Assembly: GCA_002378125.1 (NCBI GenBank)
Contig: DFRF01000064.1
Location: 6,588 to 15,304, forward strand
Source: Rhodospirillaceae bacterium UBA3470
Lineage (GTDB): Bacteria; Pseudomonadota; Alphaproteobacteria; Rhodospirillales; Casp-alpha2
Reading direction: 5' to 3'
Length of the DNA stretch: 8,717 bases
In this document: piece after piece, positions 1 through 7,056 of the stretch
Position numbering within the stretch: position 1 is the stretch's first letter
Layout of the letters: each line of letters opens with the position of its first letter
The notes under the pieces: generated by a model
Seen by the model: the letters and a program-made list of their open reading frames with translations, nothing else
The model's database searches: none
Told to the model about the DNA's origin: nothing
Program-made: the position numbers and the translations under genes

Positions 1-1670
1 TCCATGACCAGGCTCACATGCTCCAAGAACGCCGCCAAGGAATCGAAATCCTCCAGCGCCGCCACCAATTCCTTTAAGTTGTCGAGACGTCCCGACGCCT
101 CGGGCGCCTTGGATAGCTTCCACATCTCCGTGTAACCCGATTCGTCTAAAACAGTGCCTGCCAGTTCTGCGTGTGGCGCCATGACCACCAACCCCCGCCA
201 GCGTTCAAAATCCAAAAGGAGATCAGACAAAGTTTTGCGTGGCTCCGGTTTGATCTCATCAGTCTCGATTAGCTTCGTGACGGCGCGCGTGAGCGAGATG
301 CCGTCTGCCCGGGCCAGCATGTGAATGGGCTGCAAGGTCGCCTGGCCGATCCCTCGTTTTGGGAGGTTGACGATGCGCTCGAACGCCAAGTCGTCGTTGG
401 GCTGCGCGATGACGCGTAGATAGGCGACTGCGTCTCGGATTTCCTGGCGTTCATAGAACCGAGGTCCACCAATGACCCGATAGGGTAAGCCGATGGTGAT
501 CAGGCGTTCCTCAAACTCACGGGTCTGAAAGCCAGCACGGACCAGGACGGCAATCTCGTTGAGCTTGTGGCCCTTGGCCTGCAGGGCCTCGATTTCCTCA
601 CTTACAGCGCGGGCTTCTTCTTCGCCATCCCAGACGCCGCGCACACGCACCGGTTCGCCCTCGTTCACGTCGGTCCACAGCGTCTTCCCCAACCGGTCCT
701 CATTGTGCGAGATCAAGCCAGACGCAGCCGCCAGTATATGCGGGGTGGACCGGTAGTTGCGTTCCAGGCGCACGGTTTTGGCGCCCGGAAAATCCTCTTC
801 AAAACGCAGGATATTGCCAACCTCGGCACCGCGCCAGGAATAGATGGATTGATCGTCATCTCCGACGCAGCAGATGTTCTTGTGGCCCTGCGCCAAAAGC
901 CGCAGCCAAAGGTACTGGGCCACGTTGGTGTCCTGGTATTCATCCACTAGGATGAAACGGAACTGTCTCTGATAACGGTCCAGGATTTCCAGTTGGGCCT
1001 GAAACATCTCGATGCAGAGCAGCAACAGATCACCAAAATCAGCAGCGTTCACCTGCCGCAGACGGGCCTGGTAATCCCGATAGAGGTTGAGGATGCGACC
1101 ATCGTCCAGATCGGCACCCGCGTTCATGGTCACCCGGCCTGGCATCAACCCCCGGTCTTTCCAGCGCTGTATGTAACCGGCCACGGAACGCGCCGGGAAC
1201 CGCTTTTCGTCGATCTCATGGATATCCATGAACTGCTTCACCAGGCGCACCTGATCATCCTGATCCAGGATCGTGAAGTTGGGGGTCAAACCCACGGCCT
1301 CGGCGTGGTAGCGTAGCAGTCGCGCGCCCAGATGGTGGAAGGTTCCAACCCACCAGCCCTCCACCGGGCGGCCAACTAAGGCGGCCACGCGTTCCCGCAT
1401 TTCCGATGCCGCCTTGTTGGTGAAGGTAACGGCCAGCATCTGTCCTGGATGCGCCTTGCCCTGCATGAGGATATGGGCAAGCCGCGTGGTCAGCACCCGC
1501 GTCTTGCCCGTGCCCGCGCCGGCCAAAACCAATAGCGGGCCGTCGACGCTTTCTACTGCCTCGCGCTGTGTTTCGTTCAGGTGCTCCAGATGCGCCACCG
1601 GTGGCGACGGAGCGCTCCGGGGCGTCGTCGGGACCGAGTCAGCATCAGTCAGATCAAAAGGATCGTCCAT
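1..1670 (-). CDS. uvrD: UvrD/PcrA-type superfamily 1 DNA helicase, C-terminus cut by window edge
   Basis: ATP-dependent 3'-5' DNA helicase of the UvrD/PcrA/Rep group, which unwinds DNA in nucleotide excision repair, mismatch repair and replication restart in the cytoplasm. The frame is open from the ATG at 1670-1668 to the left edge (556 codons). Visible motifs in order: Q motif LNETQREAV (31-39), Walker A GAGTGKT (51-57), motif Ia FTNKAASEM (about 83-91), GTFHHLGARLLR (109-120), Walker B LVDEYQDTN (241-249), motif III VGDDDQSIYSWRGA (269-282) and motif IV LERNYRST (302-309). The later GGPRFYERQEIRDAVAYLR block is also typical. Motifs V and VI would lie beyond the edge. The first 30 residues are a proline- and acid-rich leader before the helicase core, so the exact start is less sure, and the ribosome binding site before this ATG is weak. 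It lies 54 bases downstream of the DUF1501 gene on the same strand and may be cotranscribed. PcrA versus UvrD cannot be decided without the C-terminus. Confidence 0.95.
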   Translation of the reverse strand, partial: MDDPFDLTDADSVPTTPRSAPSPPVAHLEHLNETQREAVESVDGPLLVLAGAGTGKTRVLTTRLAHILMQGKAHPGQMLAVTFTNKAASEMRERVAALVGRPVEGWWVGTFHHLGARLLRYHAEAVGLTPNFTILDQDDQVRLVKQFMDIHEIDEKRFPARSVAGYIQRWKDRGLMPGRVTMNAGADLDDGRILNLYRDYQARLRQVNAADFGDLLLLCIEMFQAQLEILDRYQRQFRFILVDEYQDTNVAQYLWLRLLAQGHKNICCVGDDDQSIYSWRGAEVGNILRFEEDFPGAKTVRLERNYRSTPHILAAASGLISHNEDRLGKTLWTDVNEGEPVRVRGVWDGEEEARAVSEEIEALQAKGHKLNEIAVLVRAGFQTREFEERLITIGLPYRVIGGPRFYERQEIRDAVAYLRVIAQPNDDLAFERIVNLPKRGIGQATLQPIHMLARADGISLTRAVTKLIETDEIKPEPRKTLSDLLLDFERWRGLVVMAPHAELAGTVLDESGYTEMWKLSKAPEASGRLDNLKELVAALEDFDSLAAFLEHVSLVM

Positions 1671-1724
1671 ATCTTCTATATAACACGTCCAACCACAATG
1701 ACACGGACCAGAACGTTGGATATC

Positions 1725-2876
1725 TCACGTTATCAGAGGCAGGGTCCGGGGCCCTAGGAACTTCCCGTCCAATCCCCACCATCGACGCGCTACAGTGGCA
1801 TAAATGGCGCGAAAATCGAGCCTGTACACCAGATTCTGTCCCTCCAATCGATCCAATGGCGGCTGTTCGCCATAGAAGCCACCGCGCACACGCCCGCCCA
1901 AGATCAGTTGCGGCGCCGCGGTACCATGATCTGTGCCACTGCTGGCGTTCTCGCGGGGCCGACGGCCAAACTCCGCATAGGTCATGACCAGGACATCGTC
2001 CCACATTCCGACCCCCTTCATGGCCCGGGCGAAGCTGCTCAAGCCCTCCGCAAGCTGTGTCAGCAACCGGCGGTGGCGGCCCATTTGGCCAGCGTGGGTA
2101 TCAAACCCGCCCAGCGCGCACTTGATTACGGGAACCGCGCTGCCGCCGGCGATGAACCGCGCCGCCGTTTCCATCTGACGACCAAAATCATGGGGCGGAA
2201 AGGTCCCAGCCAAGGATACGTCCTGCAAGTTCTTCTCGACCAGCCAGCGTTCCGCCAAGTCCATGCGATTCTGGACAACGACGACATGGTCGAGCAGCGG
2301 ATTGGTGGAACCAGCGGCGGGTTTCAAGTTCTTTCGTTGGCGCTTTCGGAGCGAGGTGAGCTTCTTCAAAGCGATTACCCGTGCATTTTCGCCGGCCAAA
2401 GGGCCGGGGTCATTTCGACCCAACACGAGACCTTCGGCCGGCAACGTGGCCGGGGGGCGGCTCTCCTTGAACAAACGGACCAGCCATCCATCCTCGCCGG
2501 AGGTTTCCGTCATGGTCGCCGTCTCCCAGATATCAATTGAGCGGAAATGCGACAAGTTAGGTTGGGGATACCCCACCCCCAAGGCAATCGCCATCTGTCT
2601 ATCAATCCACAGCGGCATCAAGCGTTCAAGAGCCGGATGCAGGCCAAGACGCTCATCCAAGCTCAGCACCTGATCGGTGGGCAGTGCCAGTTTCGACCGC
2701 ATCTGCCGATAGAGCGGATCACGATACGGCACCACAGTGTTGAGGCCGTCATTGCCGCCATTCAGTTCCACGAGAACCAGATGCCGACGCCAGGTCGCAC
2801 CGACCGCCACCTGAGGCACGAACACTAACGGTGCGGCCATCGCCGTCTTCAGAATGCCACGTCGGGTCAATTGCAT
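1725..2876 (-). CDS. DUF1501 family exported protein (Tat-like signal)
   Basis: 383-residue exported protein of the DUF1501 family, whose biochemical role is unknown. The N-terminus has a twin-arginine-like signal: TRRGILK (residues 4-10), a short hydrophobic stretch, and a plausible cleavage site after AVGA (residue 27). Family motifs: GGNDGLNT (40-47) followed by VVPYRDPLYRQMR, GGFDTH (256-261), TYAEFGRR (299-306), GTDHG (314-318), and a GG-V-GGFYG stretch after it. The length is near the usual 380-450 residues and no frame damage is seen. The start is supported by GAGGA seven bases upstream; this overlaps the TGA stop of the DUF1800 gene, so the two are probably translationally coupled. 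DUF1501 and DUF1800 genes are commonly adjacent in many phyla, which suggests they act together outside the cytoplasm. From memory, DUF1501 is related to the alkaline phosphatase/sulfatase fold, but no activity is claimed here. Confidence 0.93.
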   Translation of the reverse strand: MQLTRRGILKTAMAAPLVFVPQVAVGATWRRHLVLVELNGGNDGLNTVVPYRDPLYRQMRSKLALPTDQVLSLDERLGLHPALERLMPLWIDRQMAIALGVGYPQPNLSHFRSIDIWETATMTETSGEDGWLVRLFKESRPPATLPAEGLVLGRNDPGPLAGENARVIALKKLTSLRKRQRKNLKPAAGSTNPLLDHVVVVQNRMDLAERWLVEKNLQDVSLAGTFPPHDFGRQMETAARFIAGGSAVPVIKCALGGFDTHAGQMGRHRRLLTQLAEGLSSFARAMKGVGMWDDVLVMTYAEFGRRPRENASSGTDHGTAAPQLILGGRVRGGFYGEQPPLDRLEGQNLVYRLDFRAIYATVARRWWGLDGKFLGPRTLPLIT

Positions 2877-2883
2877 CGTCGGG

Positions 2884-2889
2884 TCCTCA
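2884..2889 (-). promoter_or_regulatory. Shine-Dalgarno of the DUF1501 gene overlapping the DUF1800 stop
   Basis: On the minus strand TGAGGA combines the DUF1800 stop codon (2889-2887) with a GAGGA ribosome binding site. Seven bases then separate it from the DUF1501 ATG (2876-2874). Ribosomes ending DUF1800 would be placed over the next start, so coupled translation of the pair is likely. Confidence 0.75.
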
Positions 2890-4365
2890 TTTCATCTGGA
2901 AAGCCGGGTCGCGAAACAGGGCTGTCAGATAGGACGCCGGCGATAGTTTCTCATAGGCAAGATCGCGTACCGGCGGTACGGCGAGGACGATGGCTTTCGT
3001 TTCGGCCGGCGTTCGGTGGGGCTCCGTCACGAGTGCGCGCATCTCAGCAGTAACGGCGTTCGCAGCCATAGTATTTATTCCCCCCATACCGCTTCGCGCC
3101 GCCGCGGCCCAAGACCTTGTCATGGCGTAGACGAAACCGTTTCGCGACGCCAACGAGGTAGTCGTGATCCACGTCGCCCCGCCCGGCCAACCCTTGACGT
3201 TTGGCGGGCGGAACAGACGTTGGCCCATCGTGTTCATGCGATTGACCAAAACCTTCGTCGTTCCCTGCCAATGGGTGAACCGGGCCAATCCGATGACCAT
3301 GTCGACAGGGGACTTGATCTGCATGCCGTAGGTTTCCGGATCCCAGAAAGCTGGACTGACGAGCAGAGTTCGGAGCAAGGTGTGGATGCTGTAATCGGTT
3401 TGCCGGAAGGCCTTGGCGGCGGCATTCACGGTGGGCGCATGCCGCCTTCCTCCAATGAAGGCGTCATAAAATGTTTCCGCCATGTACTGGGCGGGGCGGT
3501 CATGATCCAAGATCACGTCAACCACCTGTGGGGCCCCGAAGGCGCCGCGCTGGCCGAGAAACTCCTTCTGCCCCCGGTCGTGTTGCTTGGCACGAAATAC
3601 GGCCTTGGAGGTCGCCGGATCAACGCTCCAGCCGCTAAGGGCCCGGGCAGCCTCACGGATATCCCGTTCCGTATAGCCCTTTCCCTCGCCCATGGTGAAC
3701 AATTCCAGTAGTTCACGGGCGAAATTCTCATTCGGTTTCTTCGCCCGGTTCCGGCGGCCATCGAGGTAAAACAGCATAGCTGGGTCCGCAACCATGGCCA
3801 TCAGTAGGTCGCGGAAACTCCCCGCCGCATGACGGCGAAACACATCGTTCTGCCCATACAGATAGGGTATCCATTTGACACCGTCGAACGACGTGGTGAA
3901 ATGATTGTGCCAAAACAGGACCAAGCGTTCGGTCAACGGCGACGGTGTCGCAAGCATCTCGCCGGCCCACCATTGCTGCAATAGCCGCCAACGTTCCCTA
4001 TTGGTCTTGTTGAAGGCCTTCTTTCGGGCCTTTGACCAGGTCTTTCGGACTTTTCTGGCGGGCATAGCGTCACCCACCCAGTCGGGCGGTTCCGTTACCG
4101 GTGTGGACCTGAGGCCCCGCAGGAGATGATCAACCGCCTGGTCACGGCTCATCTCCGCAAGTGCCATAATCTCATCAGGCCGTGACAAACCGAACCCGGT
4201 CCGAGCCAGCAGATGCCGCGCCTCGGCAATCGGCAAGGCGACAGCCGGTGACATGCTTGCCAATAAGCCCGCCCCCCAGGCCACCAAGACCAGCACCGAA
4301 ATAATCCGGATCGAAACGTTTGACCTGTTATGACCGTGATTAGGGTACGAAGCTTTGTTGCGCAT
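2887..4365 (-). CDS. DUF1800 family exported protein
   Basis: 492-residue protein of the DUF1800 family, of unknown function, usually found beside DUF1501. Numbering is from the ATG at 4365. A Sec-type signal or membrane anchor lies at about residues 17-43, ending in SPAVA, so export is likely. Family motifs: HLLARTGFG (about 51-59), TERLVLFWHNHFTTS (about 145-159), NENFARELLELFTMG (212-226), a following GYTERDI...ALSGW block (to about 246), and PPNVKGWPGG (387-396). A very basic Lys/Arg-rich stretch sits at about 103-126, before the WW motif. The frame also opens from an ATG at 4416 (17 extra codons), but a TATAAT hexamer sits directly upstream of that codon and would place the transcript start inside the extension. 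The extension is polar and precedes the signal peptide. The 4365 ATG has a purine-rich GAAAG tract before it, so I prefer it. First gene of the probable DUF1800-DUF1501(-uvrD) operon. Confidence 0.92.
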   Translation of the reverse strand: MRNKASYPNHGHNRSNVSIRIISVLVLVAWGAGLLASMSPAVALPIAEARHLLARTGFGLSRPDEIMALAEMSRDQAVDHLLRGLRSTPVTEPPDWVGDAMPARKVRKTWSKARKKAFNKTNRERWRLLQQWWAGEMLATPSPLTERLVLFWHNHFTTSFDGVKWIPYLYGQNDVFRRHAAGSFRDLLMAMVADPAMLFYLDGRRNRAKKPNENFARELLELFTMGEGKGYTERDIREAARALSGWSVDPATSKAVFRAKQHDRGQKEFLGQRGAFGAPQVVDVILDHDRPAQYMAETFYDAFIGGRRHAPTVNAAAKAFRQTDYSIHTLLRTLLVSPAFWDPETYGMQIKSPVDMVIGLARFTHWQGTTKVLVNRMNTMGQRLFRPPNVKGWPGGATWITTTSLASRNGFVYAMTRSWAAAARSGMGGINTMAANAVTAEMRALVTEPHRTPAETKAIVLAVPPVRDLAYEKLSPASYLTALFRDPAFQMK

Positions 4366-4419
4366 CTTTCTTTCGTGACACAATTTTGCCAGGCTCAAGA
4401 TAGGTTCAGAGGACATACC

Positions 4420-4448
4420 ATTATAGCCGCATTTCCTAGGTTTATGAA
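4420..4448 (-). promoter_or_regulatory. Candidate sigma70-type promoter for the DUF1800-DUF1501 operon
   Basis: On the minus strand a consensus -10 TATAAT (4425-4420) is preceded, at exactly 17 bases, by TTCATA (4448-4443), which matches four of six bases of the -35 consensus. Transcription would start near 4412, about 45 bases before the ATG at 4365. The promoter overlaps the ATG (4444) of the divergent plus-strand protease remnant. Confidence 0.5.
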
Positions 4449-4857
4449 ACGGTCGGCAACGGTTCTCGGCGCGCTCTTGGCCTTGTTGCTCTTCACTGTC
4501 CCTGACACAGCGACCGCCGTTGAGCCTACCTATGGGGAAATCGCTGGTGCCATCATCCGGGTGGACGTAACGATCATACCCGGCGCTCAGACGACCCAGT
4601 CGCTAGGCAATGAGCGCAGCAGCAGCCGTATGGTTATTAGCGACGATGGCCTTATTCTGACCATCGACTACCTTATTATGGAATAAGCGATCCTGACTCG
4701 TGTATACGCCGCAGTCTCTCAAGGTCAGGTCACTGGGGACGCCGGTGCCGACGCGACGCTGAACACTCTGCCGTTTGGCGCGCAAAGCCTGGATATTAAG
4801 AAGGTCGTGATCTGTTCACGGGACCGCTACGACTGGCTCAAAATCAGTAACAGCTGA
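4444..4857 (+). pseudogene. DegP-like (S1C) trypsin-fold protease remnant, broken by an in-frame stop and truncated
   Basis: The ATG at 4444 begins a clear signal peptide (MKRSATVLG, then a leucine-rich core and TATA near residue 25). Residues 61-80, around RMVISDDGLILTIDYLIME, match the strand before and around the catalytic His of periplasmic S1C proteases of the DegP type. A TAA at 4684-4686 stops it after 80 codons. The same frame stays open for another 56 codons to the TGA at 4855-4857. That part ends with LPFGAQSLDIKK, which resembles the segment after the TGFGLL stretch of the family. Intact relatives are several hundred residues, so the 3' half is missing. The catalytic His position reads Tyr (TIDYLI against TNNHVI), so even the ancestor may have been a non-catalytic member. 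The Shine-Dalgarno is weak. The family call rests on motif recall. It could instead be two small ORFs, but the shared frame argues for one decayed gene. Confidence 0.6.
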
Positions 4858-4864
4858 ACCGGTA

Positions 4865-6640
4865 TCATTCCCCGTGCTCTTCGTGGCGGGTCTCCACGAG
4901 GGCCTTGTTGTAGGCAGCCATGAGCTCCTTGTGGTGAACGCATCCCTGATAATGCATGGTCAGATTATTTTCGACCACGGCCAAATGCTCCTCGCCCGTA
5001 TCCGTCATCATCGCCAGCGCTTTTTCCAAAGTGTCGTAACTGGTCAAATGCGGCGGATGCAGTCGCGCCACGTCACCAGCATTGACCAGGTCGTCGAAGT
5101 CATGATCAAAGGCTGAATCGCTTAAGTCCGCCAAGGTCACGGTACCATAGAGCTCGCCCGTTTCACGGACGATGAATAGCTCACCGAAGGGGCATTCCTG
5201 GAGTCGTCGACGCACCTCCTGCAGGCCCGCGGCGGGAGATATGGTAACCCCGTCATGGGTTAGAACATCGTTGACCTTGATCGATCGCATGACCTCGGCC
5301 TCGAATCCGCTTTTCACATCAATGCCCCGGTTGAGGAGCTGTACGCTGAAAAAGGATCGGCCATAGAAATGGTGGGTGATCTCGGACGCCACGACCACGG
5401 CCACCATCACCGCAAGGGTCAACGCGTAGTTTGATGTCATCTCGAAGATGATCAACGTGGTCGAGATGGGCGCACCTAACACCGACGCCGCCACCGCGCC
5501 CATGCCGACGATGGAGTAAACGCTTATACTCGATGCGTAATCGGGAAAGGCGCCGGTAGCGACTACCCCATAGGACGCACCCAACATAGCGCCAATAACC
5601 AAAGCCGGACTAAACACCCCGCCGCCAAACCCGAAACCCACGCAGATCGCCGTCGCTGCCACCTTGGCTGCACAAATCCCGATCAGCACCCACAGCGTAA
5701 ATTCCATCAACAGGGCGGATTCCATGGCCGCGTAGCCGACCCCCAAGACTTCCGGAAACTGGAGCGCAATGGCCCCCAGGATCAAGCCGCCAAGGGCTGG
5801 ATGAGACCAACGGGGAATGGGGATGGTTCGCGCGACCCGATTGGCGAAACCGATGGACCGCATGAACACAATAGCCAGGACGCCCGATAAGATTCCCAGC
5901 ATGACAAAAGCCGGAAACTCCCAAAACGACGCGATGACCCCCGTATCGAAAGTGAATGCCGGAAAATCGCCGAACCAGGCCCGCGAGATGGCCGTGCCGG
6001 CAACGCTGGAGATGACGATGGGCGCGAACGCCTTCAACGCATAATGACCAACGACCACCTCGTTGGCGAACAAGGCACCGGCGATCGGCGCGTTGAAAGA
6101 TGCCGCCACGGCCGATGCTACGCCGCAACCCAACAGGGTCCGCGTCAAAGATCGCGACAGATGCAGTCGGCGCCCGATCCAACTGCTGAGCGACGCGCCC
6201 AGGTGCACTGCCGGTCCTTCGCGTCCCACCGAGGCACCTGCACCAATGGAAAGTCCGCTGACCAGGGCCGCCAAAAGACCGACCCGCGGCGACATGCGTC
6301 CGCCACGGAGCGCATTAGCCTCAATCACGTCGGGAACGTTGTGTGGCCGGCGGCCCGGCAGATAACGATACGTGAGGACGCCCACCAAGAGGCCACCCAG
6401 CATCGGCACGCTGACCACATGCCACCAGGGCATTTCAGCTGCAAAACTGGAGATTCTCTCCACCTCCGCCTGGAATGTCGCAAACTGGACCAGGGCGATA
6501 AACTCACGAAACAGGGCAACCGCGACGCCCGTCAAACAGCCGACAAAAAGCGCCAGAACGGACAAGACAAGGTGGTCATTCCGTAGCACTTGCCCGAATT
6601 GAGAAACCAACCGGGTATAGGAAATCCGTGAACCGGCCAT
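4865..6640 (-). CDS. clcB: ClC-type chloride channel with C-terminal CBS domain pair (ClcB-like)
   Basis: Inner-membrane anion channel or transporter of the ClC family, 591 residues from the ATG at 6640-6638. The membrane part has about ten to twelve helical segments. Key sites (this numbering): GREGP with the gating glutamate at about 141, NAPIAGALFANE at 183-194, and GGGVFSPALVIGAMLG at 339-354. The internal proton glutamate of ClC exchangers aligns with Val after FANE, as in ClcB and animal ClC channels. The selectivity motif GSGIP is replaced by PHNVP, and the pore Tyr aligns with Phe (about 431). From about 455 to the end are two CBS domains, which in this family often bind nucleotides and modulate gating. 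An in-frame ATG at 6679 would add 13 residues but has no ribosome binding site, while AGGG sits 4 bases before the 6640 ATG. The gene abuts the pstS remnant upstream and converges on the protease remnant. Confidence 0.93.
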   Translation of the reverse strand: MAGSRISYTRLVSQFGQVLRNDHLVLSVLALFVGCLTGVAVALFREFIALVQFATFQAEVERISSFAAEMPWWHVVSVPMLGGLLVGVLTYRYLPGRRPHNVPDVIEANALRGGRMSPRVGLLAALVSGLSIGAGASVGREGPAVHLGASLSSWIGRRLHLSRSLTRTLLGCGVASAVAASFNAPIAGALFANEVVVGHYALKAFAPIVISSVAGTAISRAWFGDFPAFTFDTGVIASFWEFPAFVMLGILSGVLAIVFMRSIGFANRVARTIPIPRWSHPALGGLILGAIALQFPEVLGVGYAAMESALLMEFTLWVLIGICAAKVAATAICVGFGFGGGVFSPALVIGAMLGASYGVVATGAFPDYASSISVYSIVGMGAVAASVLGAPISTTLIIFEMTSNYALTLAVMVAVVVASEITHHFYGRSFFSVQLLNRGIDVKSGFEAEVMRSIKVNDVLTHDGVTISPAAGLQEVRRRLQECPFGELFIVRETGELYGTVTLADLSDSAFDHDFDDLVNAGDVARLHPPHLTSYDTLEKALAMMTDTGEEHLAVVENNLTMHYQGCVHHKELMAAYNKALVETRHEEHGE

Positions 6641-6641
6641 C

Positions 6642-6944
6642 TCACCCTGCTTCGAATTTGCGCCTAAATTCAGGAACATAAAGGGATTTGATGAACGAAG
6701 TCTTACCGATTATACGCCGCCCTACCAAGGCCGCGGACACTTGGCGTCGCCCTAGGCGCCTAAAACTAGTGCTCTCGACCACGGAGGCCTTGAAATCGAT
6801 AACTTTGCATAACTGTTCGGCAACTACGCTGGCAGAAGGATAAACCGTGGTCGATCCAACGATCCTGATTTGATTGCGGGTTTCGGTAGCGCCGGCGAAG
6901 GCGATACTGTTCACAGTAGTGATCATGAGAACTTTCCTGTACAT
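6642..6944 (-). pseudogene. 5' fragment of a PstS-like phosphate-binding protein gene
   Basis: A 100-codon ORF. Residues 1-18 form a Sec signal peptide of the kind seen in alphaproteobacterial PstS (ending AFAGA), followed by NQIRIVGSTTVYP and, further on, VVAEQ, DFKASVVEST. This matches the start of mature periplasmic phosphate-binding proteins of the PstSCAB transporter, whose phosphate loop includes the STTVYP segment. After VVEST the expected GSGGGLK..F block is lost and replaced by SFRRLGRR, a sequence rich in Arg. A VGRRI...SF stretch may echo the family's NASRRI..SEF. The ORF then ends at about a third of normal length, so some 200 residues are missing. The ATG has a good AGGA ribosome binding site five bases upstream (6953-6950). 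Its TGA (6644-6642) is one base from the clcB ATG. A short expressed peptide cannot be excluded, but no function for it is suggested by the sequence. Confidence 0.65.
6709..6714 (-). promoter_or_regulatory. Possible -10 element for clcB
   Basis: A perfect TATAAT lies on the minus strand inside the pstS remnant, about 70 bases before the clcB ATG at 6640. No good -35 is found at 16-18 bases (TCCGCG at 17), and there is no extended TG motif. It may therefore be chance or a weak promoter. Confidence 0.3.
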
Positions 6945-7021
6945 AAGCTTCCTGGGCTCCTGATCGATTTACTAGCGGATGGCCCCTCCCATCAGGATGG
7001 AAAATAAGAACAGCTCTATGC

Positions 7022-7034
7022 CTGTCCTTGACAG
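7022..7034. repeat. Short perfect palindrome CTGTC-CTT-GACAG
   Basis: Five-base arms (7022-7026 and 7030-7034 by sequence cTGTC/GACAG) flank a CTT centre. On the plus strand it creates a perfect TTGACA hexamer (7028-7033) pointing at hyuB, but no acceptable -10 lies 16-18 bases on. On the minus strand it supplies the third Pho-box-like unit. Confidence 0.35.
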
Positions 7035-7056
7035 ATATACGAAGGTTTTATGACGC
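7024..7056 (-). promoter_or_regulatory. Pho-box-like direct repeats (PhoB site) upstream of the pstS remnant
   Basis: On the minus strand three consecutive 11-base units are in register: GCGTCATAAAA (7056-7046), CCTTCGTATAT (7045-7035) and CTGTCAAGGAC (7034-7024). Against the PhoB unit CTGTCATAAAA they match at 9, 6 and 7 positions. PhoB binds such tandem 11-base units in place of a -35 element. The site lies about 80-110 bases before the remnant's ATG, where a pstS promoter would be expected. No strong -10 follows; the best is CATAGA at 7020-7015. Confidence 0.5.

Noticed and set aside
567..950. 127-codon plus-strand ORF
   Set aside because: It is antisense to uvrD helicase motifs II-IV, which are intact on the other strand.
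1908..2540. 210-codon plus-strand ORF
   Set aside because: It lies wholly antisense to the well-supported DUF1501 gene, has no recognisable motif and no ribosome binding site of note; a shadow of codon bias.
3016..3711. 231-codon plus-strand ORF
   Set aside because: It is antisense to the DUF1800 gene across its conserved motifs and shows no family features of its own.
4330..4443. N-terminal extension of the protease remnant from an ATG at 4330
   Set aside because: It overlaps the start and promoter of the divergent DUF1800 gene, and the signal peptide clearly begins at the ATG at 4444.
4684..4686. Possible programmed stop readthrough or recoding in the protease remnant
   Set aside because: The codon is TAA, not TGA, with no recoding structure seen, and the downstream part is itself truncated; decay is simpler.
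6044..6586. 180-codon plus-strand ORF rich in Arg and Gln
   Set aside because: It is antisense to the clcB membrane domain, including the GREGP motif; the composition is typical of a shadow frame.
6725..6758. Imperfect inverted repeats (CCAAG..CTTGG and GGCG..CGCC around CCTAGG) as a mobile-element end
   Set aside because: The arms are four to five bases only, there is no transposase and no target duplication; the spot does coincide with loss of PstS similarity, but nothing supports an insertion sequence.
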